From positions 97,994 through 161,993 of the forward strand of contig NZ_BMEM01000004.1 in the NCBI RefSeq assembly GCF_014636495.1: a DNA stretch of 64,000 nucleotides. Direction: 5' to 3'. Made by a program: the position numbers and the translations under genes. A model generated the notes under the pieces. That model ran no database searches. It was not told the origin of the DNA and worked only from the letters and a program-made list of their open reading frames with translations. Below, piece after piece: positions 15,739 to 24,123 of the stretch. How positions within the stretch are numbered: position 1 is the stretch's first letter; each line of letters begins with the position of its first letter. This DNA comes from Ornithinimicrobium tianjinense. Lineage in GTDB: Bacteria; Actinomycetota; Actinomycetes; Actinomycetales; Dermatophilaceae.

Positions 15739-17724
15739 GTGTCTGCACCCACCACCCGCCGTTCGCTCCTTCCGCTGCTCCACGTGTCCGAGCACCTGAC
15801 GAACCGCAGCCACAAGACCTGCCAGTACCGCTGCGGCAACCAGTGCGCCCAGGAGGTCCCGAACACCTCCGGCAACACCTACTTCGGCGACATGGTCGCC
15901 GCCGCCGTCTCGCGCCGCTCGGTGCTGCAGGGCGTCGCCGGTGCGGCCGTCGTCACCAGTGTCGCGTGGGGCACCGCCGAGGACGCCTACGCCGCCCCGG
16001 GCCGCGGCAACAAGGGCATGGCGCCCTTCGAGCCCATCGCCCCCACCCCGGCGGACGTGGACGACCTCGTCGTGCCGGAGGGCTACTCCTGGGCCCCCGT
16101 CATCTCCTGGGGCGACCCGGTTGAGGCCGGCGCCCCCGACTTCGACGTGAACAACCAGACCGTCGAGTCGCAGAAGATGCAGGCCGGCTACAACGCCGAC
16201 TACCTCGCGATCCACCGCGGTGGCGCCGGCAACAACGGCGCCAACAAGGGCCTGATCATCTTCAACAACGAGTACACCAACCCCGAGGTCATGTTCCCGG
16301 GCTACGACCCGGTGGCCGGCCCGACGGCCGAGCAGGCCGCGATCGAGATGGCCGCGCACGGCATGACGATCGTCGAGGTCGAGCGTCAGGGTCAGTTCTC
16401 CCCCTGGGCCTACGACCGGCACGGCGCCCGCAACCGTCGCATCCACGCCTGGACCCAGTTCCACGTCGACGGCCCCGCCGGCGGTGCCGAGTGGATGAAG
16501 ACCAGCGCCGACCCGACGGGTCACATGGTCCTGGGCACCCTGAACAACTGCGCCGGTGGCGAGACCCCGTGGGGCACCTCGCTGTCCGGCGAGGAGAACT
16601 TCAACCAGTACTTCAACGCGACGGGCGCCGACGACGCGCAGGGCAAGCTCAAGCGCTACGGCATCACCTCCGCCGGCCGCGGCTGGGAGCGCGCCGAGGA
16701 CCGCTTCATGGTCCTGACCGAGCCCAACGAGGTCAACCGCTTCGGCTGGATCGTCGAGGTGGACCCCGAGGACCCCACCTCGATGCCGGTGAAGCACACC
16801 GCGCTGGGGCGCTTCAAGCACGAGGGCGCCACGATCCGCCTGGCCGCCGACGGTCGCGCGGTCGCCTACATGGGTGACGACGAGCGCTTCGACTACATCT
16901 ACAAGTTCGTCTCCCGGGACACCTACGTCGAGGGCGACAAGGCCCACAACATGACGCTGCTGTCCGAGGGAGACCTCTACGTCGCGAAGTTCGAGGGCGA
17001 CGGCCTCGGCGACGGCGAGTGGGACGGCGTCGGCACCTGGATCGCGCTGGTCAAGGACGGTGCCTCCATGGTCCCCGGCATGTCCGTGGCCGAGGTCCTC
17101 ACCTGGACCCGGATGGCGGCCGACAAGATGGGCCCCACCAAGATGGACCGCCCCGAGGACGTCCAGCCCAACCCGCACACCGGTGCGGTCTACGTGGCGC
17201 TGACCAACAACACCCGCCGCACCCCGGCCCAGATCGACGAGGCGAACCCGCGCGCGAGCAACAAGTTCGGCCATGTCATCGAGTGGGTGGAGGCGGGCAA
17301 CGACGCCGCGGCGCTCGCCTTCACCTGGCGCATCGTGCTCATCGCCGGTGTCCCCAGCGACCCGAGCACCTACTTCAACGGCTACGACCGGTCGCTGGTG
17401 AGCCCGATCAGCTGCCCCGACAACGTCGCCTTCGACGAGGACCCCGACCACCTGTGGATCTCCACCGACGGTGCGCCGGGCACCATCGGCACCTGCGACG
17501 GCATGTTCCTGATGCCGACCGCCGGCCCGGACAAGGGCAAGGTCCAGCAGTTCCTCTCGGTGCCGACCGGCGCCGAGTGCTGCGGCCCGGTCGTCGAGTG
17601 GGCCGACCGCTCCATCCTGATCTGCGTCCAGCACCCCGGTGAGGACGGCCACAGCGCCTACCCCTACCTCGGCGACTCCGTGCCGCGCCCCGGCGTGGCC
17701 CACGTCTACCGGACGGCCCGCTGA
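15739..17724 (+). CDS. phoX: PhoX-family alkaline phosphatase, Tat-exported
   Basis: PhoX enzymes are calcium/iron phosphatases that free phosphate from organic esters outside the cell. The 661-residue protein has a 57-residue N-terminal stretch with CQYRCGNQC, then the twin-arginine motif SRRSVLQGVAG (about 57-67) and an AYA-A cleavage site. The body carries family segments such as GENFNQYFN preceded by TPWGTSLSGE, RPEDVQPNPHTGAVYVALTNN and NVAFDEDPDHLWISTDG. GTG 15739 has GAGGA upstream. A PHO box lies about 100 bases upstream, and a strong hairpin follows the stop, so it is likely a single-gene unit. Confidence 0.9.
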   Translation: MSAPTTRRSLLPLLHVSEHLTNRSHKTCQYRCGNQCAQEVPNTSGNTYFGDMVAAAVSRRSVLQGVAGAAVVTSVAWGTAEDAYAAPGRGNKGMAPFEPIAPTPADVDDLVVPEGYSWAPVISWGDPVEAGAPDFDVNNQTVESQKMQAGYNADYLAIHRGGAGNNGANKGLIIFNNEYTNPEVMFPGYDPVAGPTAEQAAIEMAAHGMTIVEVERQGQFSPWAYDRHGARNRRIHAWTQFHVDGPAGGAEWMKTSADPTGHMVLGTLNNCAGGETPWGTSLSGEENFNQYFNATGADDAQGKLKRYGITSAGRGWERAEDRFMVLTEPNEVNRFGWIVEVDPEDPTSMPVKHTALGRFKHEGATIRLAADGRAVAYMGDDERFDYIYKFVSRDTYVEGDKAHNMTLLSEGDLYVAKFEGDGLGDGEWDGVGTWIALVKDGASMVPGMSVAEVLTWTRMAADKMGPTKMDRPEDVQPNPHTGAVYVALTNNTRRTPAQIDEANPRASNKFGHVIEWVEAGNDAAALAFTWRIVLIAGVPSDPSTYFNGYDRSLVSPISCPDNVAFDEDPDHLWISTDGAPGTIGTCDGMFLMPTAGPDKGKVQQFLSVPTGAECCGPVVEWADRSILICVQHPGEDGHSAYPYLGDSVPRPGVAHVYRTAR

Positions 17725-17750
17725 CCGCAGCGCCTGACGTCTGACCGCTC

Positions 17751-17782
17751 GCGCCCGGTCCCCCGCTCGGGGGGCCGGGCGC
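17751..17782 (+). terminator. Strong GC hairpin after phoX
   Basis: GCGCCCGG (17751-17758) pairs with CCGGGCGC (17775-17782), and the inner CCCCC/GGGGG run extends the stem around a four-base loop. No T-run follows, which is usual for actinobacterial terminators. It separates phoX from the sensor-kinase promoter. Confidence 0.65.
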
Positions 17783-17788
17783 TAGCGT
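17783..17788 (+). promoter_or_regulatory. Probable -10 box TAGCGT for the sensor kinase
   Basis: TAGCGT ends ten bases before ATG 17799, directly after the phoX hairpin. No ribosome site is visible, so a near-leaderless message is likely. Confidence 0.35.
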
Positions 17789-17798
17789 TGGGCCCATC

Positions 17799-19334
17799 AT
17801 GGACAGGACCGACAGCCCGCGCCCGGACGGCGACGCGAGGGACAGCCTCGGTATCCTCCGCACCCTGCGCGAGATCTCCGTGACGGACGACGCGCGGGAC
17901 CTGCTCCGGAGCGCGCTCGCCGCCGCGTGCCAGCTCACCGGCGCCTCCGGCGGCGTGCTCGGGGTGCACGACGAGATGCATCACGGGCAGGTGGCGCTGG
18001 TCTACCGCTACGGCACCGTGACCGACCTGCCGGAGGCCGAGCTCGCGACGCTGCTGCGCCCCCAGGGCGCGCCTGCCGGGCTCCAGGCCGACATCCTCGT
18101 CGACGGTGACCGCTTCGGCGCGCTGCGGCTGACGGGGTGGGAGACGAGCCCGGGTGCGCGTGAGCGGATCCTCGCGGAGTGCGTCGCCGCCGTGGCCGGA
18201 CTGCACCTGGACACGCTCCGTCAGCGCCGGATCAGCGACCTGCACCAGCAGGTCACGGCCGCCGTGTGGGAGGTGGACCGGACCCTCGTCGACGAGGTGG
18301 ACCTGTCCGTGAGCCTGCCGCTGCTCACGGCCCGCGTCCGCGAGCTCGCCGCGGCCGACGTCGTGGCCGTCGTCAGCCCGACCGCGGCTCCCGACGCGGC
18401 TTCCGGCGCCAGCCGCGTCCTCGCATCCGCCGGCGAGGACGTCGAGGCAGCCCTGGCCGACCTGCGACCGGACGTGGCGGAGGTCAGCGCCTCGGGGCGG
18501 GCCCAGCACTGGACCACCACGCTGCCGGCGCCCGACAACGCGGGCGGGCGGGGCGAGGTGCTCGGCACCAGCCTGGTGCCGATCGACACCCGCACCGGCA
18601 GCCCGCTCGTGCTCGTCGCCCACCACTGGCGGGCCCTGCAGGGCGTCAGCCACCAGCGGATGCACGACGTCCTCACCGCCGTGGCCCTGCACGCCTCGAT
18701 GATCCTCGACCGGGCCCGCGGCGAGGAGGAGCACGACCTGCTGACCGTGCTGGAGGACCGCGACCGGATCGCGCGCGACCTGCACGACCTCGTCATACAA
18801 CGCCTCTTCGCCATCGGCCTGACCGTCCAGGGCGCCGCGCGCCACGCGGTGCGACCGGAGGTGAGCGAGCGGCTGGAGAACGCCGTGGCCGAGCTGGACC
18901 AGACCATCCGCGACATCCGCGCCACCATCTTCGAGCTGCGGCACCGGGCCGGGGTGGGCAGCTTCCGCGCCGACCTGCGCCAGCTGGTGGAGTCCTACAC
19001 CCCCACCCTGGGGTATGCCGCGACCCTCCAGCTCACCGGGCCGATCGACTCCGTGACCGGTGACGAGGCGCAGACGCAGGTGCTCATGGTCGTGCGGGAG
19101 GCGTTGTCCAACGTCGCCCGGCACGCCCACGCGAGCTCGACCACGGTGTCGGTCGAGGCCACCAGCGACCGCCTGACGGTGAGCGTCAGCGACGACGGGG
19201 TCGGCATCAGCGCGAACGCCGTCGAGAGCGGCCTGGGCAACGTGCGGGCGCGGGCCCGTGAGCACGGAGGTGCCGTGGAGCTCCTTGCGCTGGAGCCCCG
19301 CGGCACCCGTCTGTCCTGGTCGATCCCGGTCTGA
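17799..19334 (+). CDS. GAF-domain sensor histidine kinase, DevS/DosS-like
   Basis: This 511-residue cytoplasmic kinase has two GAF-like regions (about 20-145 and 165-310), a HisKA_3 dimer domain with EDRDRIARDLHDLVIQRLFAIG (phospho-acceptor His in RDLHD) and an HATPase domain (REALSNVARHAHA, SVSDDGVGI, GLGNVRARA). The C-terminal half resembles mycobacterial DosS/DosT. The first GAF region is short and lacks the segment that carries the heme-ligating histidine in those proteins, so heme sensing is doubtful. A DevR-type regulator gene lies 1.5 kb away and is its likely partner. Confidence 0.87.
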   Translation: MDRTDSPRPDGDARDSLGILRTLREISVTDDARDLLRSALAAACQLTGASGGVLGVHDEMHHGQVALVYRYGTVTDLPEAELATLLRPQGAPAGLQADILVDGDRFGALRLTGWETSPGARERILAECVAAVAGLHLDTLRQRRISDLHQQVTAAVWEVDRTLVDEVDLSVSLPLLTARVRELAAADVVAVVSPTAAPDAASGASRVLASAGEDVEAALADLRPDVAEVSASGRAQHWTTTLPAPDNAGGRGEVLGTSLVPIDTRTGSPLVLVAHHWRALQGVSHQRMHDVLTAVALHASMILDRARGEEEHDLLTVLEDRDRIARDLHDLVIQRLFAIGLTVQGAARHAVRPEVSERLENAVAELDQTIRDIRATIFELRHRAGVGSFRADLRQLVESYTPTLGYAATLQLTGPIDSVTGDEAQTQVLMVVREALSNVARHAHASSTTVSVEATSDRLTVSVSDDGVGISANAVESGLGNVRARAREHGGAVELLALEPRGTRLSWSIPV

Positions 19335-19337
19335 GGC

Positions 19338-20168
19338 TCAGACCACCGCCACCGGGCACTGGGCGTACTCCACGACCGCGAACGCGGACCGCCCCCTCGG
19401 CACGACGAGCAGCTCGGCACCGACGGCCTGGTCGAGGAGGGCAGCGACCGGGTGGCGGTCGGTGGCCAGGGCCACCACCTCGAGGCCCGGGTGGGAGGCA
19501 CACCACGGGCCGAGCCGCCCACGCAGCTCCTGCTCGGCCTGCCTCGCGTGGTCCTCCCACACCTTCGGGATCGGCTGGTCGGCCAGGACCTCCGCCGGGC
19601 CCACCGACCAGGACGCCAGGACGACCAGCGGCCGGTCGTCGCGCGCTGCCCGCGCCACCCCGAAGCCCAGAGCCCGATCGCCCTCGTCGGCGGTCAGGTC
19701 GACCACCACCGGGGCCCGTGGAGCGACCCGCTCCAGCTCCCAGTCGCTGGGGACGACGATCGTGGGCGGACCGTCCCCGTGGACCAGGGCGCGGGCGGTC
19801 GACCCGAGGCTCAGCCGCGTGAACCCGCCTGCCCCCCGCCGGCCGACGACGAGCAGACTCTCCTGGCCAGAGTCGACCTCACCGGTCTCGCGCACCCTCG
19901 CGGCCTCCACGAGGGCCTCGCTCGCGGACCTCGTGACCATCTCCACCGCGGGCCGGAGCCCGCTGTCGACGTCGGCGACCGCTGCCACCGCCCGCTCCAG
20001 CGTGGCTCGTCCGGCCCGTTCCCCAGCTCCCGTGGCATCGTGCACGAGGACCAGCGGGGCGGAGGACGAACGTGCCTCCGCGGCCGCCCAGGCGACCGCG
20101 GAGGCGTTGCGTCCGGATCCGTCCACGCCGACCAGCACCGGCCCGGGGGCCTGCACCGTGGCGCTCAT
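19338..20168 (-). CDS. Universal stress protein, tandem Usp domains
   Basis: This 276-residue protein contains two Usp domains. The first (about 10-142) has the ATP-binding signature as LVGVDGSGRN and LVVGRRGAGGFTRLSLGSTARALVHGDGPPTIVVP. The second (about 150-276) is degenerate, with no GxxG nucleotide loop. In mycobacteria such tandem Usp proteins belong to the DosR regulon. Here the gene follows a DoxX-like gene by seven bases and sits between the DevS-like and DevR-like genes. Confidence 0.88.
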   Translation of the reverse strand: MSATVQAPGPVLVGVDGSGRNASAVAWAAAEARSSSAPLVLVHDATGAGERAGRATLERAVAAVADVDSGLRPAVEMVTRSASEALVEAARVRETGEVDSGQESLLVVGRRGAGGFTRLSLGSTARALVHGDGPPTIVVPSDWELERVAPRAPVVVDLTADEGDRALGFGVARAARDDRPLVVLASWSVGPAEVLADQPIPKVWEDHARQAEQELRGRLGPWCASHPGLEVVALATDRHPVAALLDQAVGAELLVVPRGRSAFAVVEYAQCPVAVV

Positions 20169-20175
20169 GGCGCGG

Positions 20176-20715
20176 TCAGCGCAGCCAGGACGGGGCGATG
20201 TGCGCCCAGAACTTGCCCAGACCCAGGTAGTCCCACGCCGCCGGGACGGTGGCGATGACGATCATCACGATGGCGCCGGTGAGGTGGTCGTCCAGGAACG
20301 GGTTGGTGACGGTGGGCAACGAGGCTCCGTACATGAACAGGTACATGAGAGCTCCGGCCAGGGCGCCGACCCGGGCACCCATGCCGGTGACCAGCGTAAG
20401 ACCGATGCCGAGCAGGCCGAGCATGAACAGCCAGTCGATGAAGGTGCTGCCGGCCAGGCCGTTGTAGAAGCCCGCCAGGGGGCCCTCGACGCCGGACAGG
20501 TAGCCGGTGGTCGGGGAGCCGCCGTTGAGCCAGGCCCTCTCGGAGGGCGTCGCGTAGCCCAGGCCGAACAGCTTGTCGACGAACGCCCAGAGGAAGTAGA
20601 GGCCGAACGCGATGCGCATGGCGCCGAGCGCGTAGCCACCCGCGACGGGCAGGACGTGCTTCTCCTCCTCCACGTCGATGTCGTGACGCATGTCGTGGTG
20701 CGTGCGGGTGGTCAT
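20176..20715 (-). CDS. DoxX/DoxD-like membrane protein
   Basis: This 179-residue membrane protein has four hydrophobic segments after a charged, His-rich N-terminus (MTTRTHHDMRHDIDVEEEKH). The segment MRIAFGLYFLWAFVDKLFGLGY is typical of DoxX-like proteins, some of which form part of thiosulfate:quinone oxidoreductases. AAGGAG lies nine bases before ATG 20715. It leads a two-gene unit with the stress protein and has a DevR-box-like palindrome about 95 bases upstream. A membrane redox role is inference. Confidence 0.8.
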   Translation of the reverse strand: MTTRTHHDMRHDIDVEEEKHVLPVAGGYALGAMRIAFGLYFLWAFVDKLFGLGYATPSERAWLNGGSPTTGYLSGVEGPLAGFYNGLAGSTFIDWLFMLGLLGIGLTLVTGMGARVGALAGALMYLFMYGASLPTVTNPFLDDHLTGAIVMIVIATVPAAWDYLGLGKFWAHIAPSWLR

Positions 20716-20808
20716 GTCAGCCAGCTCCTTCGTCCGTGGTTTTCGTGGCTGACTCCAGCGTCGCAAGAACCGACTTTGCGTAGTAGAGGCTCTGGTCCGG
20801 ACTTCCCC

Positions 20809-20822
20809 GGGACCTTCGTCCC
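20809..20822. promoter_or_regulatory. DevR/DosR-box-like palindrome
   Basis: GGGAC-CTTC-GTCCC is a perfect dyad with the half-sites and four-base spacing of the mycobacterial DevR box core (GGGACTTNAGTCCC type). It lies upstream of the DoxX-like/stress-protein unit and 38 bases after the end of the devR gene. It supports control of that unit by the neighbouring DevR homologue. Confidence 0.6.
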
Positions 20823-20860
20823 CCGCCCCGGCCACTCCACGCGCTCGGTGGGGCGGGGGG

Positions 20861-21520
20861 CTAGGAGTCGAAGAGCTTGGCGCCGAGGACGGCGGCCTGG
20901 GTGCGGCGTTCGACGCCGAGCTTGGCCAGCAGCGTGGTGACGTAGTTCTTCACCGTCTTCTCGGCGAGGTACATCGTCTGGGCGATCTGGCGGTTGGTCA
21001 TGCCCTCGGTGATGAGCTCGAGGATGCGACGCTCCTGGTCGGTCAGCTGCGCGAGCGTGGTCTCGCGGGGGTCACGCTGGGGGGAGCGCAGCCGCTCCAT
21101 GACCTTGGTGACCAGGGACGGGTCGATGAGCGAACGACCGCCCGCGATGCTGCGGATGCCGTCGACGAGGTCGGTGCCGGCGATCTGCTTGAGCACGTAG
21201 CCGTCCGCGCCGGCCATGATCGCCGAGAAGAGCGCCTCGTCGTCGTCGTAGCTGGTGAGGATGAGCGCACGGATCGACGGGTCGGCGGCCCGCACGTCCC
21301 GACACACCTCGATCCCGGAGCCGTCCGGCAGCCTGCCGTCGAGGACCGCCACGTCGGGCCGCAGCCGGATGATGTCCGGGACCGCGCGCACGGCGCTGCC
21401 GGACTCCCCCACGATCTCGAGGTCGTCCTCGGCCGAGAGCAGGTCGTGCAGCCCGCGGCGCACCAGCTCGTGGTCGTCGAGCAGGTAGACGCGGATCGTG
21501 CGGTCGTGCGGCTGGGTCAC
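20861..21520 (-). CDS. devR: DevR/DosR-like response regulator
   Basis: This 219-residue NarL-type regulator has a receiver domain (VYLLDDHELVRRGLHDLL, phospho-acceptor Asp in VAVLDGRLPDG, LTSYDDDEA, YVLKQIAG) and a LuxR-type DNA-binding domain with LTDQERRILELITEGMTNRQIA and LAEKTVKNYV. These segments match mycobacterial DevR closely, including the DNA-contacting lysines and asparagine of KTVKNYV. The GTG start at 21520 follows GAGGAG. It is 12 bases after the polyprenyl synthase stop, so it may also be read from that message. It probably receives phosphate from the DevS-like kinase and controls the DoxX/Usp unit. Confidence 0.9.
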   Translation of the reverse strand: MTQPHDRTIRVYLLDDHELVRRGLHDLLSAEDDLEIVGESGSAVRAVPDIIRLRPDVAVLDGRLPDGSGIEVCRDVRAADPSIRALILTSYDDDEALFSAIMAGADGYVLKQIAGTDLVDGIRSIAGGRSLIDPSLVTKVMERLRSPQRDPRETTLAQLTDQERRILELITEGMTNRQIAQTMYLAEKTVKNYVTTLLAKLGVERRTQAAVLGAKLFDS

Positions 21521-21532
21521 AGTGGTCGCTCC

Positions 21533-22588
21533 TCAGCTGGAGCGTAGCGCGACGCCGTCCACGAGCGCGCGGAGCGCATCCACGGCCGGACCAGGACACA
21601 GACCGTCCAGGAGCGCGCGCGCCTCGTCCGCCAGGCGGGTCGTGTGATCGCGCGCCTGCTGCATCGCCGGGTGCGCGCGCAGCAGCTCAAGGGCCTCGGC
21701 GAGTTCGTCCGGGTGGTCGATCGGCCCGCGGGTCAGCGCCAGCAGCCGCTCGTCCGCGGGGTCCTGGGAGGTCCGCGCGTAGAGCACCGGCAGGGTGGCC
21801 TTGCCCTCCCGGAGGTCCGTGCCAGGCGTCTTCCCGGAGGTGTCCGCCGCGGACGCGACGTCGAGCAGGTCGTCGGCCAGCTGGAAGACCACGCCGAGGC
21901 GCTCGCCATACTCCGTCAGCGTGCGCACGGTCTCCGCGTCGCAGCCGCCGAACATGGCTCCGTAGCGGGCAGCGGTCGCGATGAGCGCGCCGGTCTTGTC
22001 CGCGAGGATGCTCAGGTATGCCGTGACCGCGGCCGGGTCGTCCGCGTCGCCCGCCAGGACGGTCCGGTCCGCTTCCTCCGGCGTCGCTCCCGTCTGCAGG
22101 TCGTCGCGGATCTGCCCGGCGCACAGCCGCACGAAGGTCTCGGCCTGGATCTTGACGGCCTCGGCGCCGAGGTCCGCCACGACCGAGGACGCCGTCCCGA
22201 ACAGCAGGTCACCCACGAGGATCGCGGTGGCGTTGCCGTAGCGCGCATTGGCGCTCTCCACGCCGCGGCGCAGGTCCGCCTCGTCCATGACGTCGTCGTG
22301 GTAGAGGCTGGCCAGGTGGGTCAGCTCGACCCCGACCGCAGCCTTGACGACCTGCTCGTTCCACCCCTCGCCGACCTCGCTGGCCAGCAGGGTCAGCAGC
22401 GGCCGGAAGCGCTTGCCCCCGGCAGCGACGAGGTGCCCCGACGCGCCGGCGATGAACGGGTCGTCGTGGTCCACGACCGCGGACAGCCGGGTCGCGACCG
22501 CCGCCATCCCCTCGCCGACCCGCGCCGTCAGCGCGTCGTCGACACCGGGGAGCTGGGGCACACCCGCCTGCGGACTCGCCACGCTCAC
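21533..22588 (-). CDS. Long-chain polyprenyl diphosphate synthase
   Basis: This soluble enzyme builds the isoprenoid side chain of menaquinone. The 351-residue protein has GGKRFRP, the first aspartate-rich motif as HDDVMDEADLRRG and the second as QLADDLLDV, so both magnesium sites are intact. The residues before the first motif (HLASLYHDD) are small, as in long-chain synthases; the exact chain length is not determined by this reading. GTG 22588 overlaps the nuoN stop by four bases, tying quinone supply to complex I expression. Confidence 0.9.
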   Translation of the reverse strand: MSVASPQAGVPQLPGVDDALTARVGEGMAAVATRLSAVVDHDDPFIAGASGHLVAAGGKRFRPLLTLLASEVGEGWNEQVVKAAVGVELTHLASLYHDDVMDEADLRRGVESANARYGNATAILVGDLLFGTASSVVADLGAEAVKIQAETFVRLCAGQIRDDLQTGATPEEADRTVLAGDADDPAAVTAYLSILADKTGALIATAARYGAMFGGCDAETVRTLTEYGERLGVVFQLADDLLDVASAADTSGKTPGTDLREGKATLPVLYARTSQDPADERLLALTRGPIDHPDELAEALELLRAHPAMQQARDHTTRLADEARALLDGLCPGPAVDALRALVDGVALRSS

Positions 22589-24123
22589 CGCAGGAAGACC
22601 GAGGTGCTCTGCGCGAGATCGAGCAGCGGAGAGGGCATGATGCCCAGACCCAGGGTGACGGCCACGCCGGCCACGATCGCGAAGATCGTGAGCAGCGAGG
22701 GAGCCGCGACCTGGGTGTCGCCGGCCTCGTCACCGAGCCACATCCGGACCACCAGGGCGAAGTAGATGTAGGCCGTGACCGCGCTGGCCAGGACGCCGAT
22801 GACCGCGAGCCAGGCGTAGCCCTGGCTGATCGCCGCGGCGAAGACCGCGAACTTGCCGGTGAAGCCGGAGGTCAGCGGGATGCCGGCGAAGGCCAGCATG
22901 AGGAAGGTGAAGCCCGCGGACAGCCACGGCGCGCGGCGGCCCAGCCCCGACCACTGGCCGATCTGGGTCGCCTCGGTGCCCGAGGAGCGGACCAGCGCCA
23001 CGATCGCGAAGGCCGGGATCGTCATGAAGCCGTAGGTCGCCAGGTAGAACATCGTCGAGGAGATGCCGGCCTGGTCCATCGAGACCAGACCGGTCAGGAT
23101 GAATCCGGCGTGGGCGATCGAGGAGTAGGCCAGGATGCGCTTGACGTCGGTCTGCACGACCGAGAGGACAGCGCCCACCACCATGGAGAGGGCCGCGACG
23201 GTCGCGACGACCGGCTGCCACTCCAGACGGGCGCCCTCGACGGCGACGTAGAAGAGGCGCAGCATGGCGCCGAACGCGGCGACCTTCGTGCACGCGGCCA
23301 TGAACCCGGTGACCGGGGTGGGGGCGCCCTGGTAGACGTCCGGGGTCCACGCGTGGAACGGCACCGCACCGACCTTGAAGAGCAGTCCGACCGCCACGAG
23401 CAGGATGCCCGGCACGAGCAGGCCGTCCATACCGGCGGTGCTGCTGATCGCCGCCGCGATCTCGTCCAGGCGCATCGAGCCGGCGAAGCCGTAGAGCAGG
23501 ACGGCGCCGAAGAGGAAGAACGCCGAGCTGAAGGAGCCCAGGAGGAAGTACTTCAGCGAGGCCTCCTGCGAGAGCAGGCGGCGACGGCGGGCCAGTCCGG
23601 TGAGGATGTACAGCGGCAGCGACAGCACCTCGAGGGCGATGAACAGCAGGAGCAGGTCGTTGGCGCTGACGAAGAGCATCATGCCGCCGACCGAGAGCAG
23701 CGTGAGCGGGAAGACCTCGGTGGTCGTCGCGCCCAGCCGCCCGGCGTAGGCCTCCTCGGCCGAGCCGGGCGCCGAGGCGCCGGACTGGGTGAAGGCGTCC
23801 GGCTGCTGACCGCCGAGCCGCTCGGCCATCACCAGCATGCCCAGCAGCGCCAGGACGACGATGAGGCCCTGCAGCAGCTGCGCCGGGCCGTCGAGCGCGA
23901 CCGTGCCGGCGCCGGTGATGCCCTGGTGGTCCGGGGCGAGGACGACGAGCGCCACGAAGGCCAGCACGAGGGTGGCGACGGCGAGGGGCACCTGCACGGC
24001 ATACCGCTGGGCGCGACCGGCAAAGCCCTCGACGAGGCAGCCCACGAGACCGCCGACGAAGACGATGAGCATCGGCAGCAGCCCGACGAAGTCGATCTCG
24101 GGCGCGGTGAACAGGTCGGCCAT
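22585..24123 (-). CDS. nuoN: NADH-quinone oxidoreductase subunit N
   Basis: NuoN is one of three antiporter-like proton-pumping subunits in the membrane arm of complex I. The 512-residue protein has about 14 membrane helices. The key proton-path residues lie in EVLSLPLYIL, LLFKVGAVPFHAWTPDVYQGAPTPV and ILAYSSIAHAGF. ATG 24123 overlaps the nuoM stop by one base. Confidence 0.95.
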   Translation of the reverse strand: MADLFTAPEIDFVGLLPMLIVFVGGLVGCLVEGFAGRAQRYAVQVPLAVATLVLAFVALVVLAPDHQGITGAGTVALDGPAQLLQGLIVVLALLGMLVMAERLGGQQPDAFTQSGASAPGSAEEAYAGRLGATTTEVFPLTLLSVGGMMLFVSANDLLLLFIALEVLSLPLYILTGLARRRRLLSQEASLKYFLLGSFSSAFFLFGAVLLYGFAGSMRLDEIAAAISSTAGMDGLLVPGILLVAVGLLFKVGAVPFHAWTPDVYQGAPTPVTGFMAACTKVAAFGAMLRLFYVAVEGARLEWQPVVATVAALSMVVGAVLSVVQTDVKRILAYSSIAHAGFILTGLVSMDQAGISSTMFYLATYGFMTIPAFAIVALVRSSGTEATQIGQWSGLGRRAPWLSAGFTFLMLAFAGIPLTSGFTGKFAVFAAAISQGYAWLAVIGVLASAVTAYIYFALVVRMWLGDEAGDTQVAAPSLLTIFAIVAGVAVTLGLGIMPSPLLDLAQSTSVFLR

